Origin: JBGPQJ01 sp963829485
GTDB taxonomy: Bacteria; Chloroflexota; Anaerolineae; Anaerolineales; Villigracilaceae
Assembly: GCA_963829485.1 (NCBI GenBank)
Contig: CAWHIK010000008.1
Location: 124,001-188,000 of the forward strand
Direction of reading: 5' to 3'
DNA: 64,000 nucleotides
Shown: positions 36,180-45,706 of the stretch, one piece after another
How the letters are laid out: each line of letters opens with the position of its first letter
How positions within the stretch are numbered: the stretch's first letter is position 1
Notes under the pieces: model-generated
What the model was told of the DNA's origin: nothing
The model's input: only the letters and a program-made list of their open reading frames with translations
Database searches by the model: none
Program-made: the position numbers and the translations under genes

Positions 36180-36758
36180 TTAATATTTTTCAGTTCTCGC
36201 CAGCCGTCGTAAAATCATGACCTCCCCTACAGCAATACTAAAAGCAATATAATTCGTAGCACCAAACAAACCAAGAATAAAAAATAATCCATAAGATGTT
36301 GAAAACAGGAAAGAAATCGTAAGGCCAACAGTAAAACCATCTGGTGTTCCAACCCATGAAAGCAGGATTGTGGTCAGAGGGCTGGTGATAAATAGAATTG
36401 AAAAAAGAAGCGCAGGGAAAAGATCAAAGTTTTTACGCGAATAAGCTGCAAACAAGACATACACACCAATTAATAATGCGGCGCAAAACAAATAGAAGTT
36501 TGCTTTAGATGTAGCTTGAATAGTGTAGGCAACTACAGGTAGCAATATGTTTTCCTGCCAGTAATTACCTTCATCGATATCAGTCCGGGTTATAAACGGA
36601 TTTTGAGATAAGCGAAAATAAGCGTGGCTCGGGAATTGATCTACGCCATTGATCAAAACGATTATGATCAGGATAACAAAAATGGTGAGCCAATACCTCT
36701 TATGAGCTAAACATCTTGCCTTTATACTCAACCTGTCTAGTGCTTCAGATAATAGCAT
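36180..36758 (-). CDS. Membrane protein of unknown function, fragment 1 of 2
   Basis: The N-terminal half of a polytopic membrane protein (about five transmembrane stretches, first YWLTIFVILIIIVLINGV). The start at 36758 follows a charged cytoplasmic N-terminus (LLSEALDRLSIKARCLAHKR). The loop after the first helix has an acidic segment ITRTDIDEGNYWQEN, as in some membrane glycosyltransferases. The stop at 36180 is probably false (see the following fragment). Possibly acquired from elsewhere; it interrupts the hydrogenase gene set. Confidence 0.5.
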   Translation of the reverse strand: MLLSEALDRLSIKARCLAHKRYWLTIFVILIIIVLINGVDQFPSHAYFRLSQNPFITRTDIDEGNYWQENILLPVVAYTIQATSKANFYLFCAALLIGVYVLFAAYSRKNFDLFPALLFSILFITSPLTTILLSWVGTPDGFTVGLTISFLFSTSYGLFFILGLFGATNYIAFSIAVGEVMILRRLARTEKY

Positions 36759-36918
36759 TGCTTATCCTTCTGTTTGGTTCACTTGAGTTCTGGCATTAAC
36801 ACATACAGAGACTTGTCGGTGATCAATAACACCCTGTCGCACTATCCAAATATTCAAAATATCTTTATTCAAACAAATCACAGATAAACACAACTCAAAC
36901 TTTATTAAAAAGGTCAAG

Positions 36919-37845
36919 TTAAATTGATTTATTAGCTTCGCAAAACAGACATGGCTGGCAGCCGACACATTCAAGCTGCAGGGTGGCATGTGAAATATTG
37001 TAGCGGCCAATCAGGATATCATTCAACTGGCTCTGGATGGTCGTCCCGGCGCTGATGGAGATATCGTCCGTGAGGATGTGTGCTGACATGGTGCGCATGC
37101 TCTGGGTTATGCTCCAGACGTGGAGATCATGCACGCCAAGCACTCCCGTGACCTGTGACATGTCTCTGATCATGGCATCCATATCCACATCGCGTGGCGT
37201 GGACTCAAGCAGGATGTCCACCGTTTCTTTTAAAATTCCCCAGGCGTTCCACAAAATCAGCAGACCGATAAATACACTCACCAGCGGGTCCAGCCAGTTC
37301 CAGTCGGTGAAGAAAATGATCACACCCGCCACCACAGCTCCCAGGGTGGAAAGCACGTCCCCCATCAGATGAAAATACGCCGAGCGCAGGTTCAAGTCAT
37401 TCTGGCTGCCCTGCCTCACCAATAGAGCTGTCACGAGATTAACCACAAACGCCAATAGCCCGACGGCGACCATCACTCCAGACTTGATATCCGGCGGTGA
37501 TAGAAATCGTTGGTAAGCCTCGTAGAAGATCCAGAGTGATATGACCACCAGTGTTGTGGAATTGATCATCGCCACAAGGATCCCCGCGCGGTGGTAACCA
37601 TAGGTCCGGGTGGCGTTGGCGGGTCTGGTCGCCAGCCGCACGGCAAACCAACTCAGCCCCAGCGCGATGACATCTGTAAAATTATGAGCAGCATCCGTCA
37701 ACAGAGCGAGGCTGTTCGAGAATAGTCCGGCAACGATCTCGACAATGACAAAACCGGCTGTCAACGCCAGAGAAAGTACAAGCCGGCTGGAAGTCTGCCT
37801 GGCGGTGTCTTCGAAATGAGTATGACTGTGGGGATGGTTATGCAT
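36919..37845 (-). CDS. Cation diffusion facilitator, Zn/Co/Cd-type efflux transporter
   Basis: A 308-residue CDF/ZitB/CzcD-type transporter with six transmembrane segments. The N-terminus is His-rich (MHNHPHSHTHFED), and the two metal sites are visible: D51/H54 with D58 (LTDAAHNFTDV) in TM2, and HLMGDVLSTLGA (HxxxD) in TM5. A cytoplasmic C-terminal domain follows (HDLHVWSITQSM). It ends with a Cys-rich tail (ECVGCQPCLFCEAN), unusual for the family. It sits between hypD and hypE; a role in nickel or zinc balance of hydrogenase assembly is possible but unproven. Confidence 0.85.
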   Translation of the reverse strand: MHNHPHSHTHFEDTARQTSSRLVLSLALTAGFVIVEIVAGLFSNSLALLTDAAHNFTDVIALGLSWFAVRLATRPANATRTYGYHRAGILVAMINSTTLVVISLWIFYEAYQRFLSPPDIKSGVMVAVGLLAFVVNLVTALLVRQGSQNDLNLRSAYFHLMGDVLSTLGAVVAGVIIFFTDWNWLDPLVSVFIGLLILWNAWGILKETVDILLESTPRDVDMDAMIRDMSQVTGVLGVHDLHVWSITQSMRTMSAHILTDDISISAGTTIQSQLNDILIGRYNISHATLQLECVGCQPCLFCEANKSI

Positions 37846-37889
37846 GGAAAGATTATAAACGGTTTGGGAGCAACACAGGCGGGGAAGCG

Positions 37890-38978
37890 CTATCCATCAC
37901 GGTGGTAGCGGTAATAGGCGGCGCAGGTGCCCTCCGCAGAGACCATCGGCGCGCCCAATGGTGTTTGCGGGGTGCACTGCTTGCCATAGGCGGTGCATTG
38001 CAAAGGTTTTTTAAGTCCCTGAAGAATCTCGCCTGCGATGCACAGGGGTGACTCCAGCGTGAGAATTTCTCCCACTGCAAAACGCGTCTCAGCATTGAAT
38101 GATTCGAATTCGGGACGCAGCCCCCAGCCGCTTTGCGGGATGACGCCGATGCCGCGCCACTTGCGGTCGACAGGCAGGAATACGGTACGGACGACCCGCT
38201 GGGCTGCCTCGTTCCCTTTGAGAGTGACCAAACGCTCGTAGGCATTCTCGGCTTCAGCTTTACCCGCTTCGAGTTGTCGCACAGCGCTCAGCACCCCGCG
38301 CAGCAGGTCCACCGGTTCGAAGCCTGTGACAACGATGGGGACTTTATATTTCTCGGCGATGGGCGGATATTCCCAATAACCCATCACCGCGCACACATGC
38401 CCGGCAGCGAGGAACGCCTGCACCCGGTTGGATTTAGCGCTGAGGATGGCATGCATGGCAGGCGGCACACACACATGCGAGACGAGCACTGAAAAATTCC
38501 TGATCCCCTTTTGTTGTGCCTGCAGCACTGCCATGGCGTTGGCCGGGGCGGTTGTCTCAAAGCCGATGGCGAAGAAGACCACCTGCTTATCCGGATTCGC
38601 TTCTGCCAGTTGGATGGCTTCGAGCGGCGAATAAACTACACGCACATCGCCACCGCCCGCGCGGACGGAGAACAGGTCGCGGCTGGAGCCGGGGACGCGC
38701 AGCATGTCACCATAGGAAGTGAAGATGACCTCCGCGCGGGAGGCGATGGCCAGGGCGCGGTCAATCTGCTCAAGCGGAGTCACGCACACCGGGCAGCCGG
38801 GACCATGAACAAGCTCGATCTGCCGGGGGAGCAACTCATCCAACCCGTGATGCAGAAAGGCATGCGTCTGCCCCCCGCAGATTTCCATCAGCGTCCAGGG
38901 TTTTGTGACCGTGGATGATATTTCAGCGAGAAGGGAATTTACTTTTGCAGGATCGCGGTACTCGTCGATATATTTCAT
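37890..38978 (-). CDS. hypD: HypD, hydrogenase maturation
   Basis: A 362-residue HypD. Together with HypC it holds the Fe(CN)2CO unit for insertion into the large subunit. It shows the signature blocks MEICGGQTHAFLHHGLDELL, HGPGCPVCVTPLEQID, FAIGFETTAPANAM, and ends with 4Fe-4S-type cysteines (CIAGEILQG, QCTAYGKQC). It starts inside the end of hypC (4-base overlap), typical of a hypC-hypD pair. Length is normal. Confidence 0.93.
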   Translation of the reverse strand: MKYIDEYRDPAKVNSLLAEISSTVTKPWTLMEICGGQTHAFLHHGLDELLPRQIELVHGPGCPVCVTPLEQIDRALAIASRAEVIFTSYGDMLRVPGSSRDLFSVRAGGGDVRVVYSPLEAIQLAEANPDKQVVFFAIGFETTAPANAMAVLQAQQKGIRNFSVLVSHVCVPPAMHAILSAKSNRVQAFLAAGHVCAVMGYWEYPPIAEKYKVPIVVTGFEPVDLLRGVLSAVRQLEAGKAEAENAYERLVTLKGNEAAQRVVRTVFLPVDRKWRGIGVIPQSGWGLRPEFESFNAETRFAVGEILTLESPLCIAGEILQGLKKPLQCTAYGKQCTPQTPLGAPMVSAEGTCAAYYRYHRDG

Positions 38979-39226
38979 GCGTCGGTTGAAGTTTCCTCAC
39001 TAAACTGTGCAACTTCCTTGATCAGCTTCAGCGTCTCGATCGCTTCGTCTTCGTCCATCAGGCTGATGGCAAACCCGACATGGATCAGCGCGTAATCACC
39101 CACCTGCGCCTCAGGGACGTAAGCCAGACATACTTCCTTGGTCACGCCGCCGAAGTCCAGCTTGCCCATCTTGAGCGAGTCCTTATCGTAAATTTCAGTT
39201 ATTTTTCCAGGAATACCGAGGCACAT
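38975..39226 (-). CDS. hypC: HypC, hydrogenase maturation chaperone
   Basis: An 83-residue HypC/HupF protein. It begins MCLGIPGKI, where Cys2 binds the Fe ligand unit and is required for contact with the large subunit. VGDYALIHVGFAISLMDEDEA forms the second conserved block. It lies 27 bases after hypF and overlaps hypD. Confidence 0.93.
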   Translation of the reverse strand: MCLGIPGKITEIYDKDSLKMGKLDFGGVTKEVCLAYVPEAQVGDYALIHVGFAISLMDEDEAIETLKLIKEVAQFSEETSTDA

Positions 39227-39253
39227 AAAATAACTCCAATACTGGTAGTCAAT

Positions 39254-41558
39254 CTAGGCTTGAAAATTAGCGATAACCGCCTGACCCAACGCCAGTCCGC
39301 CGTCATTGGTCGGCGTTTGTTGGTGAAAGTATACTGTAAAACCATCCTGCTCCAGGGCGCCGCGTACCCGATCGAGCAGGATCTGATTCTGCCAGACACC
39401 TCCAGAGAGGGCAACTTCCGTGATTCCCGTTTGCTCACGCGCTTTACGACAGGTTGTTTGCGCCATGTCAGCCACGGTAAGATGAAATCGCGCACCGATC
39501 AAGCCGGGAGACATGCTCTTACGAACATCGTCGATCATCGCTGTGAGCAGATCTGCCAGCCGGATAATGAACTTCCCATCTACCGAGTCCAGGTTAAATG
39601 GATAAGGCTTTGCAAACGGCAACTCAGGCCGGGAGAGTGTCTCCAACTCAATGGCTGCCTGGGCTTCATAAGTCACTTCGGTCCGTAATCCTGCCAGAAC
39701 CGCTACCGCATCAAACAACCTGCCCATGGAGGATGTCAACGGCGCGTACAGCCCTTTTTCCACCTGCTGGCGGACTATGGTCAACTCCTGAGGATCAACT
39801 GTTCGATAAAATGGTAAATCGTTAAATTCCAATCCCAGGGCAAAGGCATAGCCTGCGGCTATCCGCCACGGTTTACGGATGGCGGTGTCCCCACCAGGGA
39901 GCGGGAGATATTCCAGGTGAGCCAGTCGCTCAAAACCGGCGTAATCCGCAAGCAGCACCTCCCCGCCCCAGATAGCCCCATCTGTGCCGAAGCCGGTGCC
40001 GTCGAAGGACAGGCCGATCACCTTGCGGTTCTCCAATCCATTATCAGTCATGCACGCAGCGATGTGGGCATGATGATGCTGAATACCGATCTTTTTCACC
40101 GGGAGCGCTGATCGCTCGGCATAGGCGGTAGTGAAGTAGTTGGGATGCAAGTCGTATGCGATGATCTCAGGCTGGATGCGGAACAACCGCGAAAGGTGCT
40201 CCACCCCCTGCTCGAACGACTGGTAGACCTCGGCATTTTCCATATCTCCGATATGATGGCTGAGGAAAGCATACCGGTCGCGCGTCAGGCAGAATGTATT
40301 CTTGAGTTCACCCCCCACCGCCAGTGTAGGCTTTACTTCAAATGGAAGATGTACTGGATAAGGGGAATAACCACGGCTCCTGCGCAAATAAATGGGGGAG
40401 ATTTTTCCAGGGTCAACCCTGACCACCAAATCATCACAGCGGATATGGATAGGGCGATTGTGCAACAGAAATGCATCCGCCAACGGCTCCAGACGTTCGA
40501 GCGCTTCCTGATTATCAGTAGCAATCGGTTCTTCGGAGAAATTGCCGCTCGTCATCACCAGCACGGGCGGGACAGGTTCTGCCGCGAGGACGGGATCGAT
40601 TTGATTGAGAAGCAAATGATGCAGCGGTGTATAAGGCAGCATCATTCCCAGAGTGTCCACCCCCGGCGCGACCGAATTCGCCAGTGGGATGCCAGGGCGG
40701 CGTGCAAGCAGCACGATCGGTTTAGCGTGACCGGTCAGCAGCGTCTGCTCCGCATCCCCCACACGGCATAAACGCTCGATTGAAGAAAGATCCGCCGCCA
40801 TCAACGCAAACGGCTTGCCGATGCGACCCTTGCGCCGGCGCAGTTCGTCCACAGCGGCAGGGTTAGAGGCGTCGCATGCCAGATGAAAACCGCCCAACCC
40901 CTTTACCGCCACGATGTTGCCCTCCCTCAGCAGGCGGCGAGCCGACAGGATTGCCCCGCGATTTACATCCATGGTCGGGCTGTCCTTATGAACCAACCAG
41001 ACATTCGGTCCGCACTCGGCACAAGCCACCGGTTGGGCATGAAAACGCCGGTCGAGCGGATTTTCATATTCTCCGCGGCAATCGTCGCATAACGCAAACT
41101 CCGCCATCGTTGTCGCCGGGCGATCGTAAGGAATGTCCTTGATAATGGTGAAACGAGGACCGCAGTTGGTGCAGTTGATGAAAGGGTACAGGTAGCGCCG
41201 GTCATGCGGATCGAATAACTCGCGCTCGCAATCGGCGCAAATGGCCGTGTCCGCACTGATGGGTTGGAATGCGCCAGCGATGGATTCTCGACTCGCGGAT
41301 CTCGAACCGCTCGTAAGAACCATCCGGTTCGTCACTCACCTTCAGGCTGTCAATTCGCGCGAGAGGTGGAAGTTCCGTTGGCAGGGATTCAACAAATGCC
41401 GTCACACCAGCCGGGTCGCCTTAAATCACGATTTCCACCCCCGCGGATGTATTGCAAACCCAACCCGTCAGGCGATGGCGAATGGCCAATCCATAAATAA
41501 ATGGGCGGAAGCCAACCCCTTGAACGATGCCCGTGACGAAAATTCGCTTGGCGCTCAT
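39254..41558 (-). CDS. hypF: HypF carbamoyltransferase, frame-broken
   Basis: HypF makes thiocarbamate from carbamoyl phosphate for HypE. The ATG at 41558 starts an acylphosphatase domain (RIFVTGIVQGVGFRPFIYGL). Homology then changes frame near 41425 (VTAFVESLPTELPPLARIDS) and again near 41295, from which one frame stays open to 39254. That long part holds two zinc-finger blocks (CADCERELFD, NCTNCGPRF; CDDCRGEYENP, CAECGP), a YrdC-like domain, and a Kae1-like domain with HHHAHIAACM. The total length of about 765 residues is normal. Two single-base breaks are the simplest reading. Confidence 0.85.
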
Positions 41559-42218
41559 TATATCCTTGTTAGGCACCTGCGCCACCAGCCAATCCGCCCA
41601 CGCATCCATGCCTTCGCCGGTCTTTGCCGACAGCGGGAAGGTGACCAGCCCCGGGTTCAGAATCTCCACACCCTGGCGGAAATAATCCATATTGAAAGGC
41701 ACATAGGGCAGCAGGTCGATCTTGTTGATGATGAGCGCCTGGACCCCCCGGTACATCCCAGGGTATTTGTAGGGTTTATCGTCGCCTTCAGGGATGGATG
41801 CGATCAGCACATTAATATGCGTCCCCAGTTGAAAGTTAGCCGGGCAAACCAGGTTGCCGACATTCTCTACTATCACCAGGTCCAATTCAGAAAGCGGAAG
41901 AGAGGGCAGAACCTGCGAAATCATCACAGCATCCAGATGGCAATCACCGCCCGTGTTGATCTGCACCGCCGGCATTCCCGCTGCGATGGCCTTGTCCGTG
42001 TCAATGGAAGTGGCGAGATCCCCTTCGATGACGCCCAGACGCAAGCGTCCGTTCAGAGTTTCAAGAGTTTTCAGAATGACACTGGTCTTGCCAGCGCCGG
42101 GCGATGCCATGATATTAGTGGCGAACACTTTTGCCTTATCGAACACGTCCCGGTTGCGGGCAGCCATTTGTTCATTCGCAGAAAGTATGTTTTCAATTAC
42201 GGGAATACGCTTGGTCAT
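41421..42218 (-). CDS. hypB: HypB GTPase, frame running into HypF
   Basis: HypB delivers nickel to the hydrogenase large subunit. It has the P-loop ASPGAGKTSVILKTL, GVIEGDLATSIDTD, GGDCHLDAVM and the guanine motif INKIDLLPYV. There is no His-rich nickel-storage N-terminus. HypB homology ends about residue 220 (DAWADWLVAQV), but the frame stays open through the HypF ATG at 41558 and the first 45 HypF residues. This is either a genuine HypB-HypF fusion or a lost stop through a base error. Its start lies 3 bases after the hypA stop. Confidence 0.87.
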   Translation of the reverse strand: MTKRIPVIENILSANEQMAARNRDVFDKAKVFATNIMASPGAGKTSVILKTLETLNGRLRLGVIEGDLATSIDTDKAIAAGMPAVQINTGGDCHLDAVMISQVLPSLPLSELDLVIVENVGNLVCPANFQLGTHINVLIASIPEGDDKPYKYPGMYRGVQALIINKIDLLPYVPFNMDYFRQGVEILNPGLVTFPLSAKTGEGMDAWADWLVAQVPNKDIMSAKRIFVTGIVQGVGFRPFIYGLAIRHRLTGWVCNTSAGVEIVI

Positions 42219-42221
42219 CGG

Positions 42222-42563
42222 TTACTCCACATCGATACTTTCCACCCGGAGTTCCTCGCCTTTCGAGATGCGGACTTTTGGGCTCAGGCATTCCGGGCAT
42301 ACAAAGGTCTCGTCATTTGGCTCAAAGGTGTGTCCACAGTCCAGGCATTTCATCTCTGCCGGGATACGCTCAAAGTGGAGCTGTGCACCCTGGGCAATCG
42401 TGCCTTCAGCGATCATGTCCCAGTAAAACTGGACTAAATCATCCACAACAGATGAAAACTTGCCAACCACAAGATTGATCGTCACGATCCGCTTTGCATC
42501 GACCTTTTGAGCGTGACGCAGGGAAATATCCAGGATGGATTGGGTGACCGCAAGTTCATGCAT
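42222..42563 (-). CDS. hypA: HypA nickel metallochaperone
   Basis: A 113-residue HypA. The start at 42563 is chosen because MHELAVTQSILD is the invariant N-terminus, with His2 the nickel ligand. The zinc domain has CLDCGHTFEPNDETFVCPEC, two CxxC pairs. HypA passes nickel with HypB to the hydrogenase large subunit. The hypA-hypB order is usual. Confidence 0.92.
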   Translation of the reverse strand: MHELAVTQSILDISLRHAQKVDAKRIVTINLVVGKFSSVVDDLVQFYWDMIAEGTIAQGAQLHFERIPAEMKCLDCGHTFEPNDETFVCPECLSPKVRISKGEELRVESIDVE

Positions 42564-42674
42564 GGTTGTTACTAAATTTAACCATGTATCGGGGATTAAA
42601 ACAGTAAGGAAAGTCACCCGCTTTATGGATAATTTGCATCAAAAGAGTGTGATTAATGAATTAAGGCAGGGAAA

Positions 42675-43151
42675 CTAGGTGAGGGTCTTTAGGAGTTCAC
42701 AGACTTTATCCACTGCGACAGAAACCGACGCTGCAACGGCAGGAGAGAGCTCTTCCTTGAATTCATAAACATGCTGCGCTTCGATGGCCACCACATGGAC
42801 ATCCCGGTCGGCTGGCAGCCGTTCCCCCATGCTCCGACCGACTCCCAGCGCCGTCTTGAGCGATGCATCGTGAGCGGATGCGCTATGGCCGTAGGTCAGA
42901 TCCTCCAGAGAGTTGAGCGTGAACGTCACCACTACTCCCTGCTCGTGCCGGCCTGTGTTGAGTGAGTCGATCAGGATGACCCGGTCGAAACCAATCAGCT
43001 GTTCCATCAAGCTTAACCCGGAAAGCGAATAGCACTCCACGGTCACAGCAGAATGATCACCCAGCTGTTGTTTCACTTCTTCAGCTACTCTCCAGCCGAC
43101 ACCGTCATCGCCGAGCAGCGGATTACCCAGTCCGACAACAATCGTTTTCAT
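42675..43151 (-). CDS. Hydrogenase maturation endopeptidase (HycI/HybD/FrcD-type)
   Basis: A 158-residue protease that removes the C-terminal peptide of the large subunit after nickel insertion. Signature blocks are GLGNPLLGDDGVGWRVAEE at residues 7-25, including the metal-binding acid, and GFDRVILIDSLNTG. It is positioned directly after mvhA and probably serves it: MvhA has the matching cleavable tail. Confidence 0.87.
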   Translation of the reverse strand: MKTIVVGLGNPLLGDDGVGWRVAEEVKQQLGDHSAVTVECYSLSGLSLMEQLIGFDRVILIDSLNTGRHEQGVVVTFTLNSLEDLTYGHSASAHDASLKTALGVGRSMGERLPADRDVHVVAIEAQHVYEFKEELSPAVAASVSVAVDKVCELLKTLT

Positions 43152-43231
43152 ATCTCTGTCATTTTAACCCAACTGGTCGTCCGACAGCTCATGACCACCG
43201 GACGACCAGTGAATATCTGGGATTTAGAATA

Positions 43232-44701
43232 CTAATCTATAAACTGCTTGACGACGTCCACCACCTCGCCGTGCTGGTTGCGGATGGTCACCTCCAGCGG
43301 CATCTGTCCCGGCAATGAGTGGGTGGCGCAGCCAAAACATGGATCGTACGCCCGGAAGGCCATTTCGACCATGTTCAGCAGACCTTCATTCACCTTTCCG
43401 CCATGGATCAGATTGCGCGCCGCCTTGTTGGTGGACATCTGGATCGGCGCATAATTATTGGTCGTGCCGACGATCAGGTTGACCTTGGTCACCACGCCGC
43501 GTTCGTCTGTCCAGTAGTGGTGGGTCAGTGTGCCGCGCGGCGCCTCGACAATACCCACGCCTTCGGTGGGTATCTCGGTCGGTTTGGTATGGACATTGGG
43601 CGAGGTGATTTCAGAATCCGTCGCCAACTCCACCCAGCGCTCGGAGGCATAAAGCAGTTCCACCAGCCGCGCCCAATGGATGGCCAGTCGTTGGTGAACC
43701 GGCTTCCCGCCGAGGGTGGAGTACATTTCGTCGTAGGCTTCCTGCGCTTTCGGGGTTGCCATTCCATCCGAGGCATTCAGCCGCGAAAGCGGTGTCGCCA
43801 TGTAGACGCCGGAATCCTTGCCATCCACGAAACCTTTCCAGCCGACGTTTTTCAGGTAGGGGAATTTGAGATAGGTCCAAGGTTCAACGTGCTCAGCAAT
43901 GTGCTGCATGTAATCCTTGGGCTCGTACTTGCAGAACTCCTTACCATCCGGGTCCACCACGCGCACCTTGCCATCGTAGAAATTGACCTTGTTGTTGGCG
44001 TCAACCAGACCCATGTAGTAGGTCTTGTGGTTGTAAATATCGCCCACGATCAGGTCGAGGTAGGTCTTGTTTGCCAGCACGATATCCTTGAAGGCCTGTA
44101 TGCTGAACAGGGCAAAGTCGATCGCCCAGCGGCCCATCTCCTCGATCTGTTTCCGTTCGTCCTCGGATAGGATCTTGGTGATGCCACCCGGGATGGACGT
44201 AGCCGGGTGAACCTTGCGGCCGCCGATCATCTCAACCACGGTGTGGCCGTACTTGCGCATCTGGATGACCTTGCCACCGATCTCCAACCCGACTTTGTGG
44301 ATGACACCCAGGATGTTTCTCTCTGCGACGGGCGCATCGGGACCGACGATAAAATCCGGTCCACCCAGGGCATAGAAATGGGTGGTATGGTCGGTGGCAT
44401 AGAAGGCGCTGTACAGCAGTTCGCGCAGCAGTTTGGCTGTCCGAGGCGGGTCGACGTGGTACACCGCATCGGCCGCTTTTGCTCCCGCCATGTGGTGGGC
44501 TTCAGGGCACACCCCGCAGATGCGGTTGGTCAGGAGAGCCATTTCCTCTACCGGGCGGCCAACACAGAACCGTTCGAAGCCGCGCAGTTCGGGGATTTGG
44601 AAATAGGAATTGGAGACTTCGCCTTTGTCGTCCAGGAAAATTTCGATCTTTCCGTGGCCTTCCAGACGGGTAATGGGATCAATGGTCACTCGTTGTGTCA
44701 T
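43232..44701 (-). CDS. mvhA: MvhA-type [NiFe]-hydrogenase large subunit
   Basis: A 489-residue catalytic subunit of a group 3 [NiFe] hydrogenase. The nickel is bound by RICGVCPEAH near residue 60 and DPCFGCATH near residue 450. After the last His a 30-residue tail (SLPGQMPLEVTI...) remains for the maturation protease to remove. It splits H2 into electrons and protons in the cytoplasm, with no membrane anchor. It lies 9 bases after mvhG. The MvhADG-Hdr context and sequence fit group 3c rather than an F420-reducing enzyme. Confidence 0.9.
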   Translation of the reverse strand: MTQRVTIDPITRLEGHGKIEIFLDDKGEVSNSYFQIPELRGFERFCVGRPVEEMALLTNRICGVCPEAHHMAGAKAADAVYHVDPPRTAKLLRELLYSAFYATDHTTHFYALGGPDFIVGPDAPVAERNILGVIHKVGLEIGGKVIQMRKYGHTVVEMIGGRKVHPATSIPGGITKILSEDERKQIEEMGRWAIDFALFSIQAFKDIVLANKTYLDLIVGDIYNHKTYYMGLVDANNKVNFYDGKVRVVDPDGKEFCKYEPKDYMQHIAEHVEPWTYLKFPYLKNVGWKGFVDGKDSGVYMATPLSRLNASDGMATPKAQEAYDEMYSTLGGKPVHQRLAIHWARLVELLYASERWVELATDSEITSPNVHTKPTEIPTEGVGIVEAPRGTLTHHYWTDERGVVTKVNLIVGTTNNYAPIQMSTNKAARNLIHGGKVNEGLLNMVEMAFRAYDPCFGCATHSLPGQMPLEVTIRNQHGEVVDVVKQFID

Positions 44702-44710
44702 GTCTGCCTC

Positions 44711-45706
44711 CTAATGCCCGTTCTTTTTCCATGCGCTGGTGTTGGCCCGCAGCAGGGAATCAGCCAGGTTGAAGCGATAGAATTGGCCGACTGGATCAGG
44801 GATGCCATCGAGAATGGCTTCAATGGCTTCGGGCTCATTGGCATCCACCACGGATGCAAAGGCGGTGATCAGGCGCGCGCCGTAATCGATGACGCCATCC
44901 GCCGGACCGTAACAGCCGATGCATTGAGCGCCTGCTGATGGACAGCGGGCATTGCATCCGCTGCGGGTGGCGGGTCCGTTACACGGGACTCCCTGCTCGA
45001 GAATGCAAAGGGTCGGGTCAACGGGTGCGACTTCCTGGATGCGTTTGAATGCAGAGATGGTTTTTTGATTGCGTTCCCGTTTGCATTCGTCGCACACCGT
45101 GGAATTCCCAGCGCCGATATAAGAACCCTTCGGAGGTAATTCAGCCTTGCCTTGCAGCACCTGGACGACCAGATCGATCACTGCTGATATTTGGTGACTC
45201 TCCGGCGGGCAGCCGGGCATGAAGTAATCCACATCCACGACCTGAGCCAGGGTCTTGAGAACCGGGTTAAGGGTCGGGATGGTGAGGACGCCTTCAGGGG
45301 CATTGTAGGAAGTCTGCGGGTAGATCCCCTGGGGATTATCCGTCGTGAGAGTACTAAAAGCGGTCGAAACGATTTCACCCACCGGGGAGAGATTGGCTAA
45401 ACCCGGGATGCAGCCCTCCGTGGCGCAGGAGCCAAATGCGACCAGGATCTTGGATTTTTTACGCATGAGATGAGCCATGTGCTCATTCTCATCGTTACGG
45501 ATCCCACCGTTCCACAGGGTCAGCAAGATCGAGCCATCTTCCATGGCTTCGACATCCTTGTATTTGGTATCCACCGCGACCGGCCAGAACACCACATCGA
45601 AGTTGGCATCCACGTCCAGGATTTTTTCATGCGTGTTCAGCACAGCAATTTCACAACCACCGCACGACGCAGCCCAATACATGGCAAATTTCGGCTTGTC
45701 GCTCAT
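44711..45706 (-). CDS. mvhG: MvhG-type [NiFe]-hydrogenase small subunit
   Basis: A 331-residue electron-relay subunit. The ATG at 45706 is used because a GGAGG site precedes it; the longer frame begins with an unrelated Arg-rich leader. It has no Tat signal, so it stays cytoplasmic. Fe-S motifs: ASCGGCEIAVL, FGSCATEGC, MPGCPP, then CDECKRER and a Cys-rich loop CNARCPSAGAQCIGCYGP. It passes electrons from MvhA to MvhD. The start overlaps the mvhD stop by 4 bases. Confidence 0.9.
   Translation of the reverse strand: MSDKPKFAMYWAASCGGCEIAVLNTHEKILDVDANFDVVFWPVAVDTKYKDVEAMEDGSILLTLWNGGIRNDENEHMAHLMRKKSKILVAFGSCATEGCIPGLANLSPVGEIVSTAFSTLTTDNPQGIYPQTSYNAPEGVLTIPTLNPVLKTLAQVVDVDYFMPGCPPESHQISAVIDLVVQVLQGKAELPPKGSYIGAGNSTVCDECKRERNQKTISAFKRIQEVAPVDPTLCILEQGVPCNGPATRSGCNARCPSAGAQCIGCYGPADGVIDYGARLITAFASVVDANEPEAIEAILDGIPDPVGQFYRFNLADSLLRANTSAWKKNGH

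Noticed and set aside
36762..37010. 82-residue open frame between the membrane gene and the CDF gene
   Set aside because: Overlaps the CDF C-terminus, has no ribosome site and no similarity to known proteins.
42564..42600. Inverted repeat CATGGTT/AACCATG upstream of hypA
   Set aside because: Seven-base arms with a 12-base AT-rich spacer can occur by chance, and it includes the upstream edge of the gene.
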